Counted from the first letter of the stretch, positions 33,840 to 46,146 are shown. The stretch is DNA of 64,000 nucleotides from Paraspadella gotoi (GCA_051294375.1 CM119263.1:30034099-30098098), one strand, 5' to 3'. The notes: generated by a model not told the origin, from the sequence alone. Translations and numbers: made by a program.

Positions 33840-34640
33840 ATTTGTCTTTGGTTTTTTCCACGCAAACTCATTTCCACTCCTCGATTCCATCAAAACTTTA
33901 TATTCTGCTCAGTCACACCCATTCCTACCCACACACAAAATTTAATCTCATTCTATCCAACCAATTAAGAATAATTTGAGTAATTATGGGTTAAATTTTC
34001 AAGTGAATTTGACTTTTTTTTCATTTAAACTCATTTCCACCCGCACGATTCTATCAAAACTTTATATCCAGCTTCATCACCCACTTTCTTACCCACATAC
34101 AAAATTATATCTCAATCTATCCATCCAATTATTATTAATTAGTATAATCATGGGTTAAAATTAGTAAAAATATTCAAGTAAATGTGACATATGTTTTTTA
34201 TATTTAAAATACTTTCCACTCGCACGATTCCATCGAAACTTTATATCCTGCTCAATCACACACTTTTCTAACCACACAAAAATTTTCATGAGTAATGGGA
34301 GTTTTTTGCTAAGGGGGGACGGTCGGACGTATATACCTACAGACAGACAGTCAGACGGACGGATATCGTTTTTTTTTGTGNNNNNNNNNNATATACCTAC
34401 AGACAGTCAGACGGACGGACGGATATCGTTTTTTTTTGCATAATTTATCGATGTTCTTTATTCGATGTTCTTACATGATTTAAGTGAATGTCCGACACAA
34501 ATTGTGGGGGTGGACCGACAGACCGACAAAGTGAATTATGGAGTCGGAATCTGCTGATAAGCAGATCCGACTAAAAAAAATTTTTAAAGGCATGATTTTC
34601 TTTAATTTTGTATACGGAGGCAGCAAAAAATTGCTTAATT
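33840..34640 (-). mobile_element. Hairpin-family copies (B), internally repeated
   Basis: Reverse-complement modules of copy A. The AAACTCATTTCCACTC to CACACAAAAT module is present three times at ~160-180 bp spacing (about 33868, 34027, 34205). Near 34550 lies GGAATCTGCTGATAAGCAGA with TCCGAC, the hairpin end. A 10-N gap (34381-34390) splits two copies of ATATACCTACAGACAG, which look like the same bases repeated across the gap. Confidence 0.7.
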
Positions 34641-34739
34641 TTTTTTTCGCTCCACCCTAATGTTTACATTTCTTCAAGTTCAAGTGATCTTTTATTATAA
34701 AACTTCATTATAAAACTTTTTTGTAAATCTCGTCTCTAG

Positions 34740-35440
34740 TTGTTTTTAGTTGGATCTGCTTATTAGCAGATCCCAACTCTATAATTCACTTTTTCGGTCC
34801 GTCGGTCCACGACCTCAATCTTGTCGGGTGTTCACTTATATCTTTTCTGAATATTGAATTTTGATAAATAATGCAAAAAAAATTATGTCCGTCCGTCCAT
34901 CTGTCTGTCTGTTTGTCTGTCTGTCTGTCGGTCCATCTCACCTTAGCAAAAAACTCCAATTACTTGTGATTGGATGGATGGATTGAAATCAAATTTAGTA
35001 TGTGGGTAGGAAAGTGTGTGATTAAGTTGGATATCAAGTTTCGATGGAATCGAAATGAGTTTAAATGGAAAAAACAAAAAAACCTGTTTCACTAATTGAT
35101 TATGCTTTTTTCTTTTTATATTAAATGTAAATACAAGATGTATTATTTAATCCAATAATTAATCAGTTAATTAATCAAAAATGAATTAATCCGTCAATAA
35201 TTGATCAATTAATTATTCAATCAATCAATTTATTTATATATTAATTAATTATTCAAACAATTAATTCATTTATCAATTAATTAACTATTTAATCAATCAA
35301 TCAATTAAGTCAATCGTTATTGGCAATATTGTCGTCCTCGCCATTATCGTCGTTGTTGCTTTTGTCTTGGTCACTGGTCAGTGGTCAAAAAAATCTAAAA
35401 ACAAACATTTCGGATCAAATTAATTAATTAACTAAATTCC
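34740..35440 (+). mobile_element. Hairpin-family copy (C)
   Basis: Begins GTTGGATCTGCTTATTAGCA with GATCCCAAC, a near-perfect hairpin. It continues through the GTCTGTCTG repeat and TTAGCAAAAAACTCCAATTA to a TTAATTAA-rich tail, then a GTCGTTGTTGCTTTTGTC segment that matches the reverse complement of about 49830-49890. The full family unit is therefore at least ~700 bp. Confidence 0.7.
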
Positions 35441-35604
35441 TAATTAATTGGTTAACTTGAATTAATTAATTTCCTAATTAATTAATTAATTAATTAAAAA
35501 TATTATTAAAAATCCTACATTTGTTTTCTCGTTATGTTTACTTGTTAATTTTAACAAGTTTCATGTAAATCATGTACGAATCATATAGATTAATGTCTAC
35601 TAGT

Positions 35605-35770
35605 TGCTAAATACTTAAGGGAGCGGTCTTTTTTTTACAATTAAAACATTATACCACTTTGCGAAGCTTTGATTAATAGCTCGCTATGTTTTTATCTCGT
35701 AAGAGGACTTAACTCACCATAGCCAAAGTCAGGGGACAAGATTAAATAATAATGATATCAATTAATAAAT
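35605..35770 (-). repeat. Degenerate satellite-family monomer
   Basis: Traces of the reversed 335-bp unit remain: ACTTAAGGGAGCGGTCTTTT, ACATTATACCACTTTG, ATTTTTATCTCGTAAGAG-like, CAAAGTCAGGGGACAAGAT. The copy is older and more diverged than the others. Confidence 0.6.
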
Positions 35771-36169
35771 TAATAACAATAACAATATTATCGTTCCAAT
35801 TTGATAAACTCTTTTAACCTCGTTGAAAGTTCTTGTCGCATTTGAGTCCGATTTTTTCGTGATCAATTCTGAGGCGAATCAATTTCTCTGCGATGTTTGA
35901 TCTCATCCACGAAGGAAGAAGCAAATGGTTGAATCTGAATATGAATTAAGTTATATTCATGAATTCAATTATATTCAATTCAATTCAATTAAACTGCTAC
36001 ACATTTAGCTATAAAAAAAGTTACGCTCGATGCCCAAGGTCACTAAAAAAAAATCTTATTTTATCTCTGCATTAAAAGTTTATGTTTTCCTTAGTGATTA
36101 AAAAACTTTTTTTTGTTTATGTGCGAATCTGCTTTTTTTTTAGTTGCGCCGCGAGTTTGTCCCAATTAC

Positions 36170-36350
36170 GTTAAAAATACATATAATTTGACTATATTTG
36201 ATGATTGTTCATTTGTTAAGACAGAAAAAAAACCTCAAATCTAATTGTCTGCTAGCATGTCATGAAGCGTCATGTCATGTAATGTCATGTCTCGAGAAAT
36301 ACTCGTGATAAGTCAGTCACTGCGTCGCAACACATTTGAATTACCGTTCT
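36170..36350 (-). mobile_element. Dispersed repeat, TTCAAATGTGTTG family (copy 3)
   Basis: The reverse complement of copy 2: TTTGTTAAGACAGAAAAAAA, ATGTCATGAAGCGTCATGTC, TCGAGAAATACTCGTGATAA, CAGTCACTGCGTCGCAACAC, ATTTGAATTACC. Confidence 0.7.
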
Positions 36351-36478
36351 TTTTTATTTATTTCTTTTGTTATTTTTTTTTATCTTTATTCATCTCGTTT
36401 TTTTTTATATTTCTCTTAGTAGAAAGAAAAAGCAACAATTTGAATCGTGATGAATGAGGCAATGAAAGAAACGCCTAG

Positions 36479-36530
<52 letters not shown>

Positions 36531-37003
36531 CATTTCTCGAACACAATGGGAGAGCAATCAAGAGGAAAATCAGAAGAAAATCAAGAATTGATTGAAAAAC
36601 AATCAAGAGAAGTAGAATTTCATTAGGAGAAGAAATTATTTTACTTCTTATCTTCCTCTTTTTCTCTTTTTTAAATTTTTTCTTCTTGCCTTCTTACGTT
36701 TCCTCCATTTTACTTTATCTCCTATTTTCTTCATTACATTCCTCCTTTGTACATCTTTCCTTTTTACCTTCTTTATTTTCTCCTTTATCAATCCTTAATT
36801 TTTTTTCTTTTTTCCTTTCCTCCTTTTTACATCTTTCCTTTTCCCTTACTTTCCTTTCTCTTTTTTACTTGTTTTTCCTTTATTCTCTTTCTCTCTTCTT
36901 CCCTCCATAAATATTTACACTAACCCCGCATTTAAACTTTTTCATTAATCGGTCTGATAAACTTACTTTATTGTCTTCACCTACTTTTTTCACTTCTCTC
37001 TCT

Positions 37004-38225
<1,222 letters not shown>

Positions 38226-38386
38226 CATTCTTCATTTCCTTTATCTCTTCATCCAGCGCCACCTAAGTTTCGACCTCCCTTCCTCTTCCCCCTCCCCTTT
38301 ATTCACCCCGGGGGTTTCCTCATCCCGTAAACAGATCCGCGTGAGCATAAACCATTCATCATAGAATATTTAGGCTCTTGTGGAGA

Positions 38387-38516
38387 NNNNNNNNNNNNNN
38401 NNNNNNNNNNNNNNNNNNNNNNNNNNNNNNNNNNNNNNNNNNNNNNNNNNNNNNNNNNNNNNNNNNNNNNNNNNNNNNNNNNNNNNNNNNNNNNNNNNNN
38501 NNNNNNNNNNNNNNNN
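38387..38516. other. N gap flanked by GA repeat
   Basis: A 130-N gap whose right edge is (GA)n. Other sized gaps (187, 201 and 258 N) also lie in or near repeats. Confidence 0.9.
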
Positions 38517-38539
38517 GAGAGAGAGAGAGAGAGAGAGAC

Positions 38540-39365
38540 ATCTGATACTGGCAGGCAAATGTTTAGCGGTGATGCTCAGTATTTTGGGTCAAGAGAAAAT
38601 GTTATTTTTCCTTCAGTGATTGTGAGATTTTGATGCAAACAAAATACGAGAGACCGTTTTAGAAGTTTTTATGTTGGATAAATATTCTAAGTAAACCAAC
38701 CAAAACGTATATCTAAATAATATATATTATATATGATATATGATAATTATTTTGTTGGCAAAGTAAAAGAGTTTTTATTGAGTTTCAACAACGATTACTA
38801 TTTAATATCGGACATGTTTCGGTTCTTATTGCAAAAATATGACATTTATTATTAAATCGATAGAGGTAATTTTTGAAGGGTAGAATGAATTTTGTTTTAA
38901 GATTTTTTTATCGATCAATAAAATGTCGGTATATTAAATATTTTATCGTAACTTTGATAAAAATTATCATTTGTTCTCTTTTCTGAGTTAAGATGAATAA
39001 TTCGACTTTGGAAAATGAAGAAAATGAGTGGAGAGAAAAAATTCGAGGTCGTAAGAGGAAGGAAATTCCTGACCCTGATTAGGAGAGCAGAACGAAAAAA
39101 AAGAAAAGAAAAGAAAAGAAAAGAAAAGAAAAGAAAAGAAAAGAACAATAAATTCGTTTTGGAAAATGGATTCCGCGAAAAAAGGTGAGGACGGAAATCG
39201 CGGCCTCAGGTAAGGATAGGTCCTCGACGTCGTGAGCGAAAACCTCGGGGGCGGTCTGATCGGGGTCATCGTGGGTCATCTCTGGTCATCAGGGTCACGC
39301 GGGTCAAGAGATCAAGATTCTATGGTCTCAATTTGTTTTGTTCCCTTTCGATAGAAATGGGTTCA
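38540..39365. other. Intronic DNA, nothing recognised
   Basis: AT-rich sequence with an (AAAAG)n run at 39105-39145. I looked for the missing FMO exon here on the minus strand and did not see one. Confidence 0.5.
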
Positions 39366-39392
39366 ACAACTCTCTCTCTCCTCTCTCTTCTC

Positions 39393-39437
<45 letters not shown>

Positions 39438-39466
39438 TCTCTCTCTCTCTCTCTTTCTGTCTTCTC

Positions 39467-39508
<42 letters not shown>

Positions 39509-39512
39509 CTCC

Positions 39513-39592
<80 letters not shown>

Positions 39593-39595
39593 ACC
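39366..39595. repeat. (TC)n compound microsatellite
   Basis: About 220 bp of TC with TTC/CTCC interruptions. Confidence 0.95.
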
Positions 39596-39804
39596 CTTTC
39601 ATCTCACATAAAAAAGCTTTCTTGTTTCCTCACTCTATCTCTTTTCCCTTTCAAGTTTAACGACATTTGAAGATTTTTTTTTTCAACTTCGGGTTGACAG
39701 AACTCTGAAAATTTCTTACCCTCCTATTTTCATTCTACTTTCAAATTTTGTTTACATATTTTAAGTTAAAATAAACAAAATTAATGAAGAAAAGAAGAAA
39801 TGAC

Positions 39805-39890
39805 CTCGTGAAGGAACTCATGTCCCACGGAGTCGAACATTTGGCCGTTCTACCCAGGATCCAGGAACCGTGCCGTGTGGAGAGATAGAC
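39805..39890 (-). CDS. FMO: Flavin-containing monooxygenase, exon 6
   Basis: The acceptor TTAACCAAG opens in phase 0: VYLSTRHGSWILGRTAKCST, then PWDMSSFTR. FMOs continue from the NADPH-binding fold with V-x-I/L-S-T/S-R-x-G-x-W-V/I and, about 12 residues on, a P-x-D-M/S-x-F-x-R-F block; both are present. The right end is provisional: the donor (ACGAG/GTCATT) is weak, and the frame stays open past it into hydrophobic, AT-rich sequence that does not look like the family. Confidence 0.85.
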
Positions 39891-39899
39891 CTTGGTTAA

Positions 39900-40150
39900 T
39901 TGATTGATTGATTGATTGCTAGATTTGATCGATTGAATGATCGATTCAATGAGTCATTTATTCATAAATTGATTCATTCATTCATTTATTCATTCATTTT
40001 ATTTTATTTCATTAAGGTTTATAGAGGGAATTTTTTACTTTCCTAATTTATTATTGATGATAATTGATTGTTAAATTTATTTAATTATTGAATTGATTGG
40101 TCGAAATTTTTTTTTAATTGATTTTTTTTATACTTTTTTACTTTTACTAT
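39900..40150. repeat. TGATT/ATTCA simple repeats
   Basis: A short FMO intron with (TTGA)n and (ATTC)n simple sequence. Confidence 0.8.
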
Positions 40151-40232
40151 AATCTTAATTCATCATGAAAAACTGATATTTGAGATATCTGCTTGGCATC
40201 ATGCCATCACCTGCTTGCCATCAAGCCATCAC

Positions 40233-40358
40233 CTGCTTGGCGACGTTTCCAATTTCTACAGCAACGTCCCCAGCAGTGTTCGCTCCGCCGACGATGACTA
40301 CAGTTTTGTCCTTGAATGCGTCGGGTCTTCGATACTGACATCCGTGCATCACCAGACC
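40233..40358 (-). CDS. FMO: Flavin-containing monooxygenase, exon 5 (NADPH-binding)
   Basis: Phase 0, acceptor TTGACCAG. It encodes GLVMHGCQYRRPDAFKDKTV, then VIVGGANTAGDVAVEIGNVA and KQ. The first part completes the FMO signature F-x-G-x-x-x-H-x-x-x-Y (F-E from the previous exon, then G-L-V-M-H-G-C-Q-Y). The second is the NADPH-binding Rossmann turn, reading G-G-A-N-T-A-G-D instead of the common G-x-G-N-S-G-x-D. The donor is CAG/GTGATG; a tandem copy of that donor lies 22 bp downstream. An earlier acceptor (GCGGTACAG) would add TTGTGA, a stop in phase 0. Confidence 0.93.
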
Positions 40359-40399
40359 CTGGTCAAGTTTGGGAGGTGTCACAACTGTACCGCAAAATA

Positions 40400-41118
40400 A
40401 AAAAAAATTATGTCACATTGCTTATTGCTTATTGCTTTAATTTATTACTTATTGCTTTAATTTATTGCTTATTGCTCAAAAAAATTGACACTTTTGAAGG
40501 TTATCCCCCTAGTATTCTCGCTCGCCTCTCTCGGCTTCTCTTCCTTCTCTACCTATTGACCAATCAGAGGCTAATCAAACCAAGAAGAGACCAATCAGAG
40601 AGGAGCTGCTTTTCATCTCACGGATCCAACGGGGAAAAATATCAAAAGAAGGAACGTCTCCAACTTTCGTAAATAAAAGTATATTCCAATATAATCAGTT
40701 TCATTTATATCTTCAAGTACTAGTTTCAATTGGCATAATCCGCACTGATTATTATCACCTCCTCGTATATTTTATATCAATGAAACTCCTTCAAATTATT
40801 CCGTAATAAAAACCACGCCTACTTTTCTACAATGTGGCATCAATCAAAAACGCCACGTCGAAGCTAACTCTGAGACCATCCCCCCCTCGACCCGAAAACA
40901 TCCTCTCATCCCAAGTTCCACTTCAACGCATCATTTTACGAGGATTTCCAAACGACCGTTGAGACGACAAAACTCCAAGGTGCCCGACGAGAAGACCGAC
41001 AAAGGCGGACAAAGGCCGACAAAGGCCGACACTTTGTACTCGAGTCGCGTCTTAACGTCGGTTAGAGAAAGTGGGAAGGAAAAACCAAAATAGGGAAAAA
41101 CCATAAAGAGAAAAAAAC

Positions 41119-41120
<2 letters not shown>
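40400..41120. other. FMO intron 4, left part
   Basis: TTTATTGCTTATTGC-type short repeats (about 40415-40480) and GGCCGACAAAG repeats (about 41000-41030). No exon seen. Confidence 0.5.

Positions 41121-41180
<60 letters not shown>
41121..41180. repeat. (GA)n microsatellite
   Basis: About 60 bp of pure GA. Confidence 0.95.
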
Positions 41181-41182
<2 letters not shown>

Positions 41183-41449
41183 TTGGCCATAAAAGGTAAG
41201 TGGAATAGAGTGAGTAAGTGAGAGCAACGGATGCGAGTGAAAAAATATTGTAAAGATTTTTGAAGTAGTGAAGAAATTTTTTGAAAGTGGGAGATTAAGT
41301 AAGACGAATAACGAAACGAAAACTTGGTCGGGAATAGAGATCGAGATAGCTATCGCAATAGTTCATACTTTTTCGCTTCACAAATTCACTTCTCACTTTA
41401 TTTCGTTTCTAACGGACTCGCCAGCAGCACGGCCATCTCTTTCATAGCT

Positions 41450-41512
41450 ACCTATCCACAACCACCTATCCGCAACCACCTATCCACAGCCACCTATCCA
41501 CAGCCACCACAC
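41450..41512. repeat. 14-bp minisatellite
   Basis: Four copies of CTATCCACAACCAC/CTATCCACAGCCAC. An ATTACATACGGGTCAGTTCA word is duplicated shortly downstream (41608, 41645). Confidence 0.8.
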
Positions 41513-41854
41513 CATAACCGCCTTCTAACGACACAGAAAGCGGCGACCGCGAAAACTCTCTCGTCTGCGCCCTTTCTCGCTGTCGAGGTTACTCCACTCT
41601 TTGTTATTACATACGGGTCAGTTCAACAAACTCCGTTCTTTCTTATTACATACGGGTCAGCTCAACTCTCGGTTATTACAAGGAAAAAGACATTAAGAAC
41701 CCGGACGTGAGAAACCGAGAAAGGAAACAGACTTGCAGACGGAAAGAAAGACATATGGACAGAAAAACAGAGAGTTACTGAAGACAACCAATCACAAAAG
41801 ATTGACCAATCAAAAAGTCTCTGCCTTAACAAAAACTAACCAACCAAACTCAGG

Positions 41855-42365
41855 CAATTATACAGACAGATAGGCAGACAGACAGCAGAAAAAGATAGAG
41901 AAAAACAGACAGACAGAGAAAGAAAAACAAACAGACAGACACGACAGTCAGAAAGACAAACTGACAGACGGAACAAAGAGAAAAATAGACATATAGACAG
42001 ACCGACAGAGAGACACGACAGACAGAAAGAGAAAGTGATACACAGACAGGTCAAAAAACCAAAACAGACAGACAGATACGACAAACAGAAAGAAAAATTG
42101 ACCGACTGACAAAACCGAAATTCAGAAAAAAAACAAACGGATCGTCAGACAGATTGACAAAGAGAACGACAAACTGACAGATGGAACCGACAAAAAAATA
42201 GACAAACCTATAAAAAAGAGACAGATCGTTAGACAAACCGACAGAGAGAAAGACAAATTGACAGACAGCACGGAAGGACAGACAGACAGATCGACAGAAC
42301 AGAACAGAACAGACAAACAGACAGACAGTCGGATCGACAGAACAGAAGAGAACAGACAACCAGAC
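41855..42365. repeat. Degenerate (GACA)n tract
   Basis: About 500 bp of ACAGACAG-type repeats up to the FMO exon 4 donor. Cys/Leu/Ser-rich minus-strand frames running through it are read-through of exon 4 into this intron. Confidence 0.9.
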
Positions 42366-42377
42366 AAACGGACTTGC

Positions 42378-42680
42378 TTCGAACTGAAAATATCCTTCGT
42401 GATCTTCCGCGGGTAAGTTGATCTTGGACAAAATCCCCGTCGCCACGATGACTGCATCGAATAAAAACGACGACACGAACGGCCGACGCCCGCAATCCGA
42501 CATCGCCGACCCCGAGGCGTTGCAGGTCGTGGCCGGACGCGGGATGGCGCCCTCGTCGTCGTCGCAGTCGTCGTCGTCGTCGTAGATGTAGTCCATCTCA
42601 TCGTCGTTGGTCGAGTAGTCGTCCCTGTTGTCGTTACGGGCTCGTTTGGAACGGACGGTGACCCACCATTGGCCAGATAT
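42378..42680 (-). CDS. FMO: Flavin-containing monooxygenase, exon 4
   Basis: The acceptor CCCTCCAG is in phase 0. ISGQWWVTVRSKRARNDNRD matches FMO S-G-Q-W-x-V-x-x-x. It is followed by an Asp-rich insert (MDYIYDDDDDCDDDEGA, then about 30 Ser/Arg/Cys-containing residues), then FLFDAVIVATGILSKINLPA (F-D-A-V-x-V-x-x-G in the family) and EDHEGYFQFE. No GT donor gives a usable junction. TTCGAA/GCAAGT, a GC donor, gives phase 0, restores F-x-G-x-x-x-H-x-x-x-Y with exon 5, and keeps the exact family spacing. The insert makes this exon about 45 residues longer than usual. Confidence 0.9.
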
Positions 42681-42724
42681 CTGGAGGGGGGGGAAGGAGA
42701 GATAAAAAAGAGAGAGAAATGAAA

Positions 42725-43045
42725 ATGAGTGAATGAATGAATGAATGAATGAATGAATGAATGAATGAAGAAATGAATGAATGAATGAATGAATGAATGA
42801 ATGAATGAATGAATGAATGAATAAGAGAATGAATGAATGAATGAATGAATGAATGAATGAATGAATGAATGAATGAATGAATGAAGGAATAAATGAATGA
42901 ATAAGAGAATGAATGAATGAATGAATGAATGAATGAATGAATGAAGAAATGAATGAAGAAATGAATGAAGAAATGAATGAATAAGAGAATGAATGAAGAA
43001 ATGAATGAATGACTGAATGAATGAATGAATGAATGAATTATTAAA
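42725..43045. repeat. (GAAT)n microsatellite, ~300 bp
   Basis: A long ATGA/GAAT tetranucleotide array with a few AAGAAATGA and AAGAGAATGA variants, directly upstream of the exon 4 acceptor. Confidence 0.95.
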
Positions 43046-43374
43046 ACAATGAAGGAATGATGAACAGATTTATGTACGTAAGTAGTTTGAATGAATGAAT
43101 CCTGGATTGATTGTTATGTTATATTTTATGAAAAGAACAACAAGAAAAATCGAATGAACAAAAAAGACAATAACAAAGACAATGAAAACAATAACAACAA
43201 CCAAGAAAATAACAACTACCGTGCAACAATATAAACGCTAACATCGACAACAAAAATAATAACCAACATCATAAATGAACATCAACGATGTCGACGACAA
43301 CAAACAACAAACGACAACAACAAGGACAACAACAGCAACAACGACAACAAGAAGAAAACAAAGTCTACTCTTAC

Positions 43375-43590
43375 CACGTGATCGTCGGCCTTCTCCACTC
43401 GCACGACTTCGGACTCGGTCCTGACGCATCGACGCAAACGAAAAAAGTCAGCGTACGCCAACAAATACGCCAACACGTGGTTGTGGCGTAGAAATGGCGG
43501 GAAATGACGCGGAGGTGGAAAGTCGGAGAAACACATCATCTCTTTGGAGGTGTTGGTGACAGCGGAATGGTAGAGGCGGCCTGGGCCTCG
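43375..43590 (-). CDS. FMO: Flavin-containing monooxygenase, exon 3
   Basis: The acceptor CCCCTCAG and donor GTG/GTAAGA give a 72-codon phase-0 exon: RGPGRLYHSAVTNTSKEMMC, FSDFPPPRHFPPFLRHNHVL, AYLLAYADFFRLRRCVRTES and EVVRVEKADDHV. This is the FMO block Y-x-S-x-x-T-N-T-S-K-E-M-x-x-F-S-D-F-P-x-P-x-x-F-P-x-F, one of the best conserved in the family, followed by the L-x-Y/L helix and the strand before S-G-Q-W. Confidence 0.96.
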
Positions 43591-43601
43591 CTGAGGGGGA
43601 T

Positions 43602-43602
<1 letters not shown>

Positions 43603-43694
<92 letters not shown>
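43603..43694. repeat. (GAT)n microsatellite
   Basis: About 90 bp of GAT triplets immediately upstream of the exon 3 acceptor. Long Asp and Ile frames are artefacts. Confidence 0.95.
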
Positions 43695-43695
<1 letters not shown>

Positions 43696-43719
43696 ATCGT
43701 TATGTTTTGATATGAAGAA

Positions 43720-44620
43720 ATAAGGTTGTTTTTTTTTGTTTCTTGTTTTCTTTTTTTTTTTTACTTTGAGGTAAACAGGCGAAAATCGCCTCCAATACAA
43801 CAACAACAACATCAAAAACAAAAATGACGGACATAATCATAAAAACAGAAGAAACAAGAAACAAAGCTGGGGGATAAAAAAAACAAGAACGGGCAAGTTC
43901 AAGGCGTTGCGCCACAGTATCTTTCTTAATCTTATTTAAACATATTTTGAGATATTTGTCTAACCACACAAATATAAAATATATGAATGTAAATCGTTTT
44001 ATGGTTTCTGACCTATGTTTGGAATACTAAGTAAAAACACCAAGTGTTTTACTAAAAATTCCTGTGGATTTTATAATAAGATAAATATATTAGTTAATTA
44101 TTTATTTTGTTTACTAAAAACAAATTTGTTTTTATCATATTTATTATGTTTTGGCTAATATGTTTGCCTTCATCAGCTCAAAATAATAAGTTATGTATTT
44201 TCATATAACTTATCAATTATAAAATATATTTATGAATTGGTACAACCAATATAAAAATTATCCATTCATTTAATAAATAAGTATTTTGTCACTGATTTTG
44301 GATACAGTTTGGTAGTTTAGAGCCTCCATCACTTTTACAAGATTATTACATAGTAGGTACTTAAAAGCTTTCAATCATATGACGAAAGATATAGTTCTGT
44401 CAAGTATAAATTATCATCGTTTTAATTCACCTTGTTATAAACAATTTATTTATGAATAAGTTTAACTGATTAAAATACGGACCAAATTGATCGACCGACC
44501 GACTAAAAAGTTAATTATAGAGTTGCTCCAACTTGAATTGGGCATAAGCTGAACATGAGACGTTACAACAAAAGCCACTTTCTCCATAACAACGAGATAA
44601 ACAACAACAACAACGACAAC
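43720..44620. other. FMO intron 2, with satellite-family fragment
   Basis: AT-rich. At about 44232-44400 it carries a partial, mutated copy of the 335-bp unit in plus orientation (GAATTGGTACAACCAATATA, then CCTCCATCACTTTTACAAGA). Confidence 0.7.
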
Positions 44621-44626
44621 TCTCAC

Positions 44627-44726
44627 CTGGTCTTCGTCCTCACGATAAACCCAAACACCTCCAATATCTGGAGTCGACTCAAAACAGACGGGGCGAAGGC
44701 CTTCCTCTAGACAGGCCTTGATGCAC
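44627..44726 (-). CDS. FMO: Flavin-containing monooxygenase, exon 2
   Basis: The acceptor CTCTCAAG carries G to complete Ala from exon 1. It then reads CIKACLEEGLRPVCFESTPD, IGGVWVYREDEDQ, ending in phase 0 at CCAG/GTGAGA. This is the FMO segment after the FAD-binding glycines: K-x-C-L-E-E-G-L-x-P-x-C-F-E (including the Glu that contacts the FAD ribose) and D-I-G-G-x-W. Its acceptor abuts a (GA)n/(TC)n tract. Confidence 0.95.
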
Positions 44727-44728
44727 CT

Positions 44729-44729
44729 T

Positions 44730-44788
<59 letters not shown>

Positions 44789-45874
44789 CGGGAAGAGGGA
44801 GGGAGGCAGAGACAGAGAGACAGAAAGGTGAAAGAGGGAGGGAGAGAGAGATGGTTAGAAAGAGAGGGAAAAACAGAGAGGGAGAGAGAGAGAAGGAGTT
44901 AGAGAAAAAGGTATAGGATGGAGAAAGGAAAAGACAAAAGGGAAAGATAGAGAGGAAGAGAGAGAGAGATGGAAAGAGAATGAGAGAGAGAGAGAAAAAA
45001 AGAGATGAAGGNNNNNNNNNNNNNNNNNNNNNNNNNNNNNNNNNNNNNNNNNNNNNNNNNNNNNNNNNNNNNNNNNNNNNNNNNNNNNNNNNNNNNNNNN
45101 NNNNNNNNNNNNNNNNNNNNNNNNNNNNNNNNNNNNNNNNNNNNNNNNNNNNNNNNNNNNNNNNNNNNNNNNNNNNNNNNNNNNNNNNNNNNNNNNNNNN
45201 NNNNNNNNNNNNNNNNNNNNNNNNNNNNNNNNNNNNNNNNNNNNNNNNNNNNNNNNNNNNNNNNNNNNNGTTTCTCAAGAAGATGGAAGAGACATGAGAG
45301 AGAAAAAATGAGATAAGGTGTCAGAGAGAGAAGGAGAGAGAGAGAGGAGAGAACGAGAGAGAGAGAGAAAAAAAGAGATGAAGGGTTCTCAAGAGAGAGA
45401 AGAAGAGAGAGAGAGAGAAAAAAAAAGAGATTGAAGGGTTCTCAAGAGTAGAGTGAGAGAGAGAGAGGATGAGAGCAGAGAGAGAGGAGAGAGAGAAGAG
45501 AGAGAGAGAGAAAAAAAAAGAGATGTAAGGGTTCTCAAGGAGAGAGAGAGAGAGAGGAGAGGCGAGAGGCAGAGAGAAAGAGAGAGAAAAAAAAGAGATG
45601 AAGATCTCTTCTCTTTAGAGAAAAAAAAAAGAGATGAAGGGTTCTCAAGAGAGAAGGGGTAAGAGAGGCAAACGGAGAAATGGATAGTTTTGATTACTTT
45701 TTCTTTTACGTGCTGAAGATTTTGGTGTTAAGTTAATATATTATACATTTAAGTTCACAAGATCGCTCACTCAAATCGAAGTTTGAAATTCTTTGAATTT
45801 CACCAATACTCTCTCTCTTTCTAATTCAAGAGAAATAGAAAGAGAGAAGAGACAGAGTGAGAGAGAGCAGAGAG

Positions 45875-45933
<59 letters not shown>

Positions 45934-45962
45934 GAGAGAGAAGACAGAGACGAAGAGAGAAG

Positions 45963-46005
<43 letters not shown>

Positions 46006-46114
46006 TGAGAAGAGAGAGAGAAGAAGAGAGAAGAGAAGAGAGAGAGAGAAAGAGAGACGAGAGAGAGAAGAGAGAGAAGAGAGAAAGAGAGAGGAGAGGA
46101 GAGAGAGAGAAGAT

Positions 46115-46146
<32 letters not shown>

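Noticed and set aside
38915-39280. Minus-strand frames considered as the missing FMO exon
   Set aside because: No FMO-like residues, and an (AAAAG)n run through the frame.
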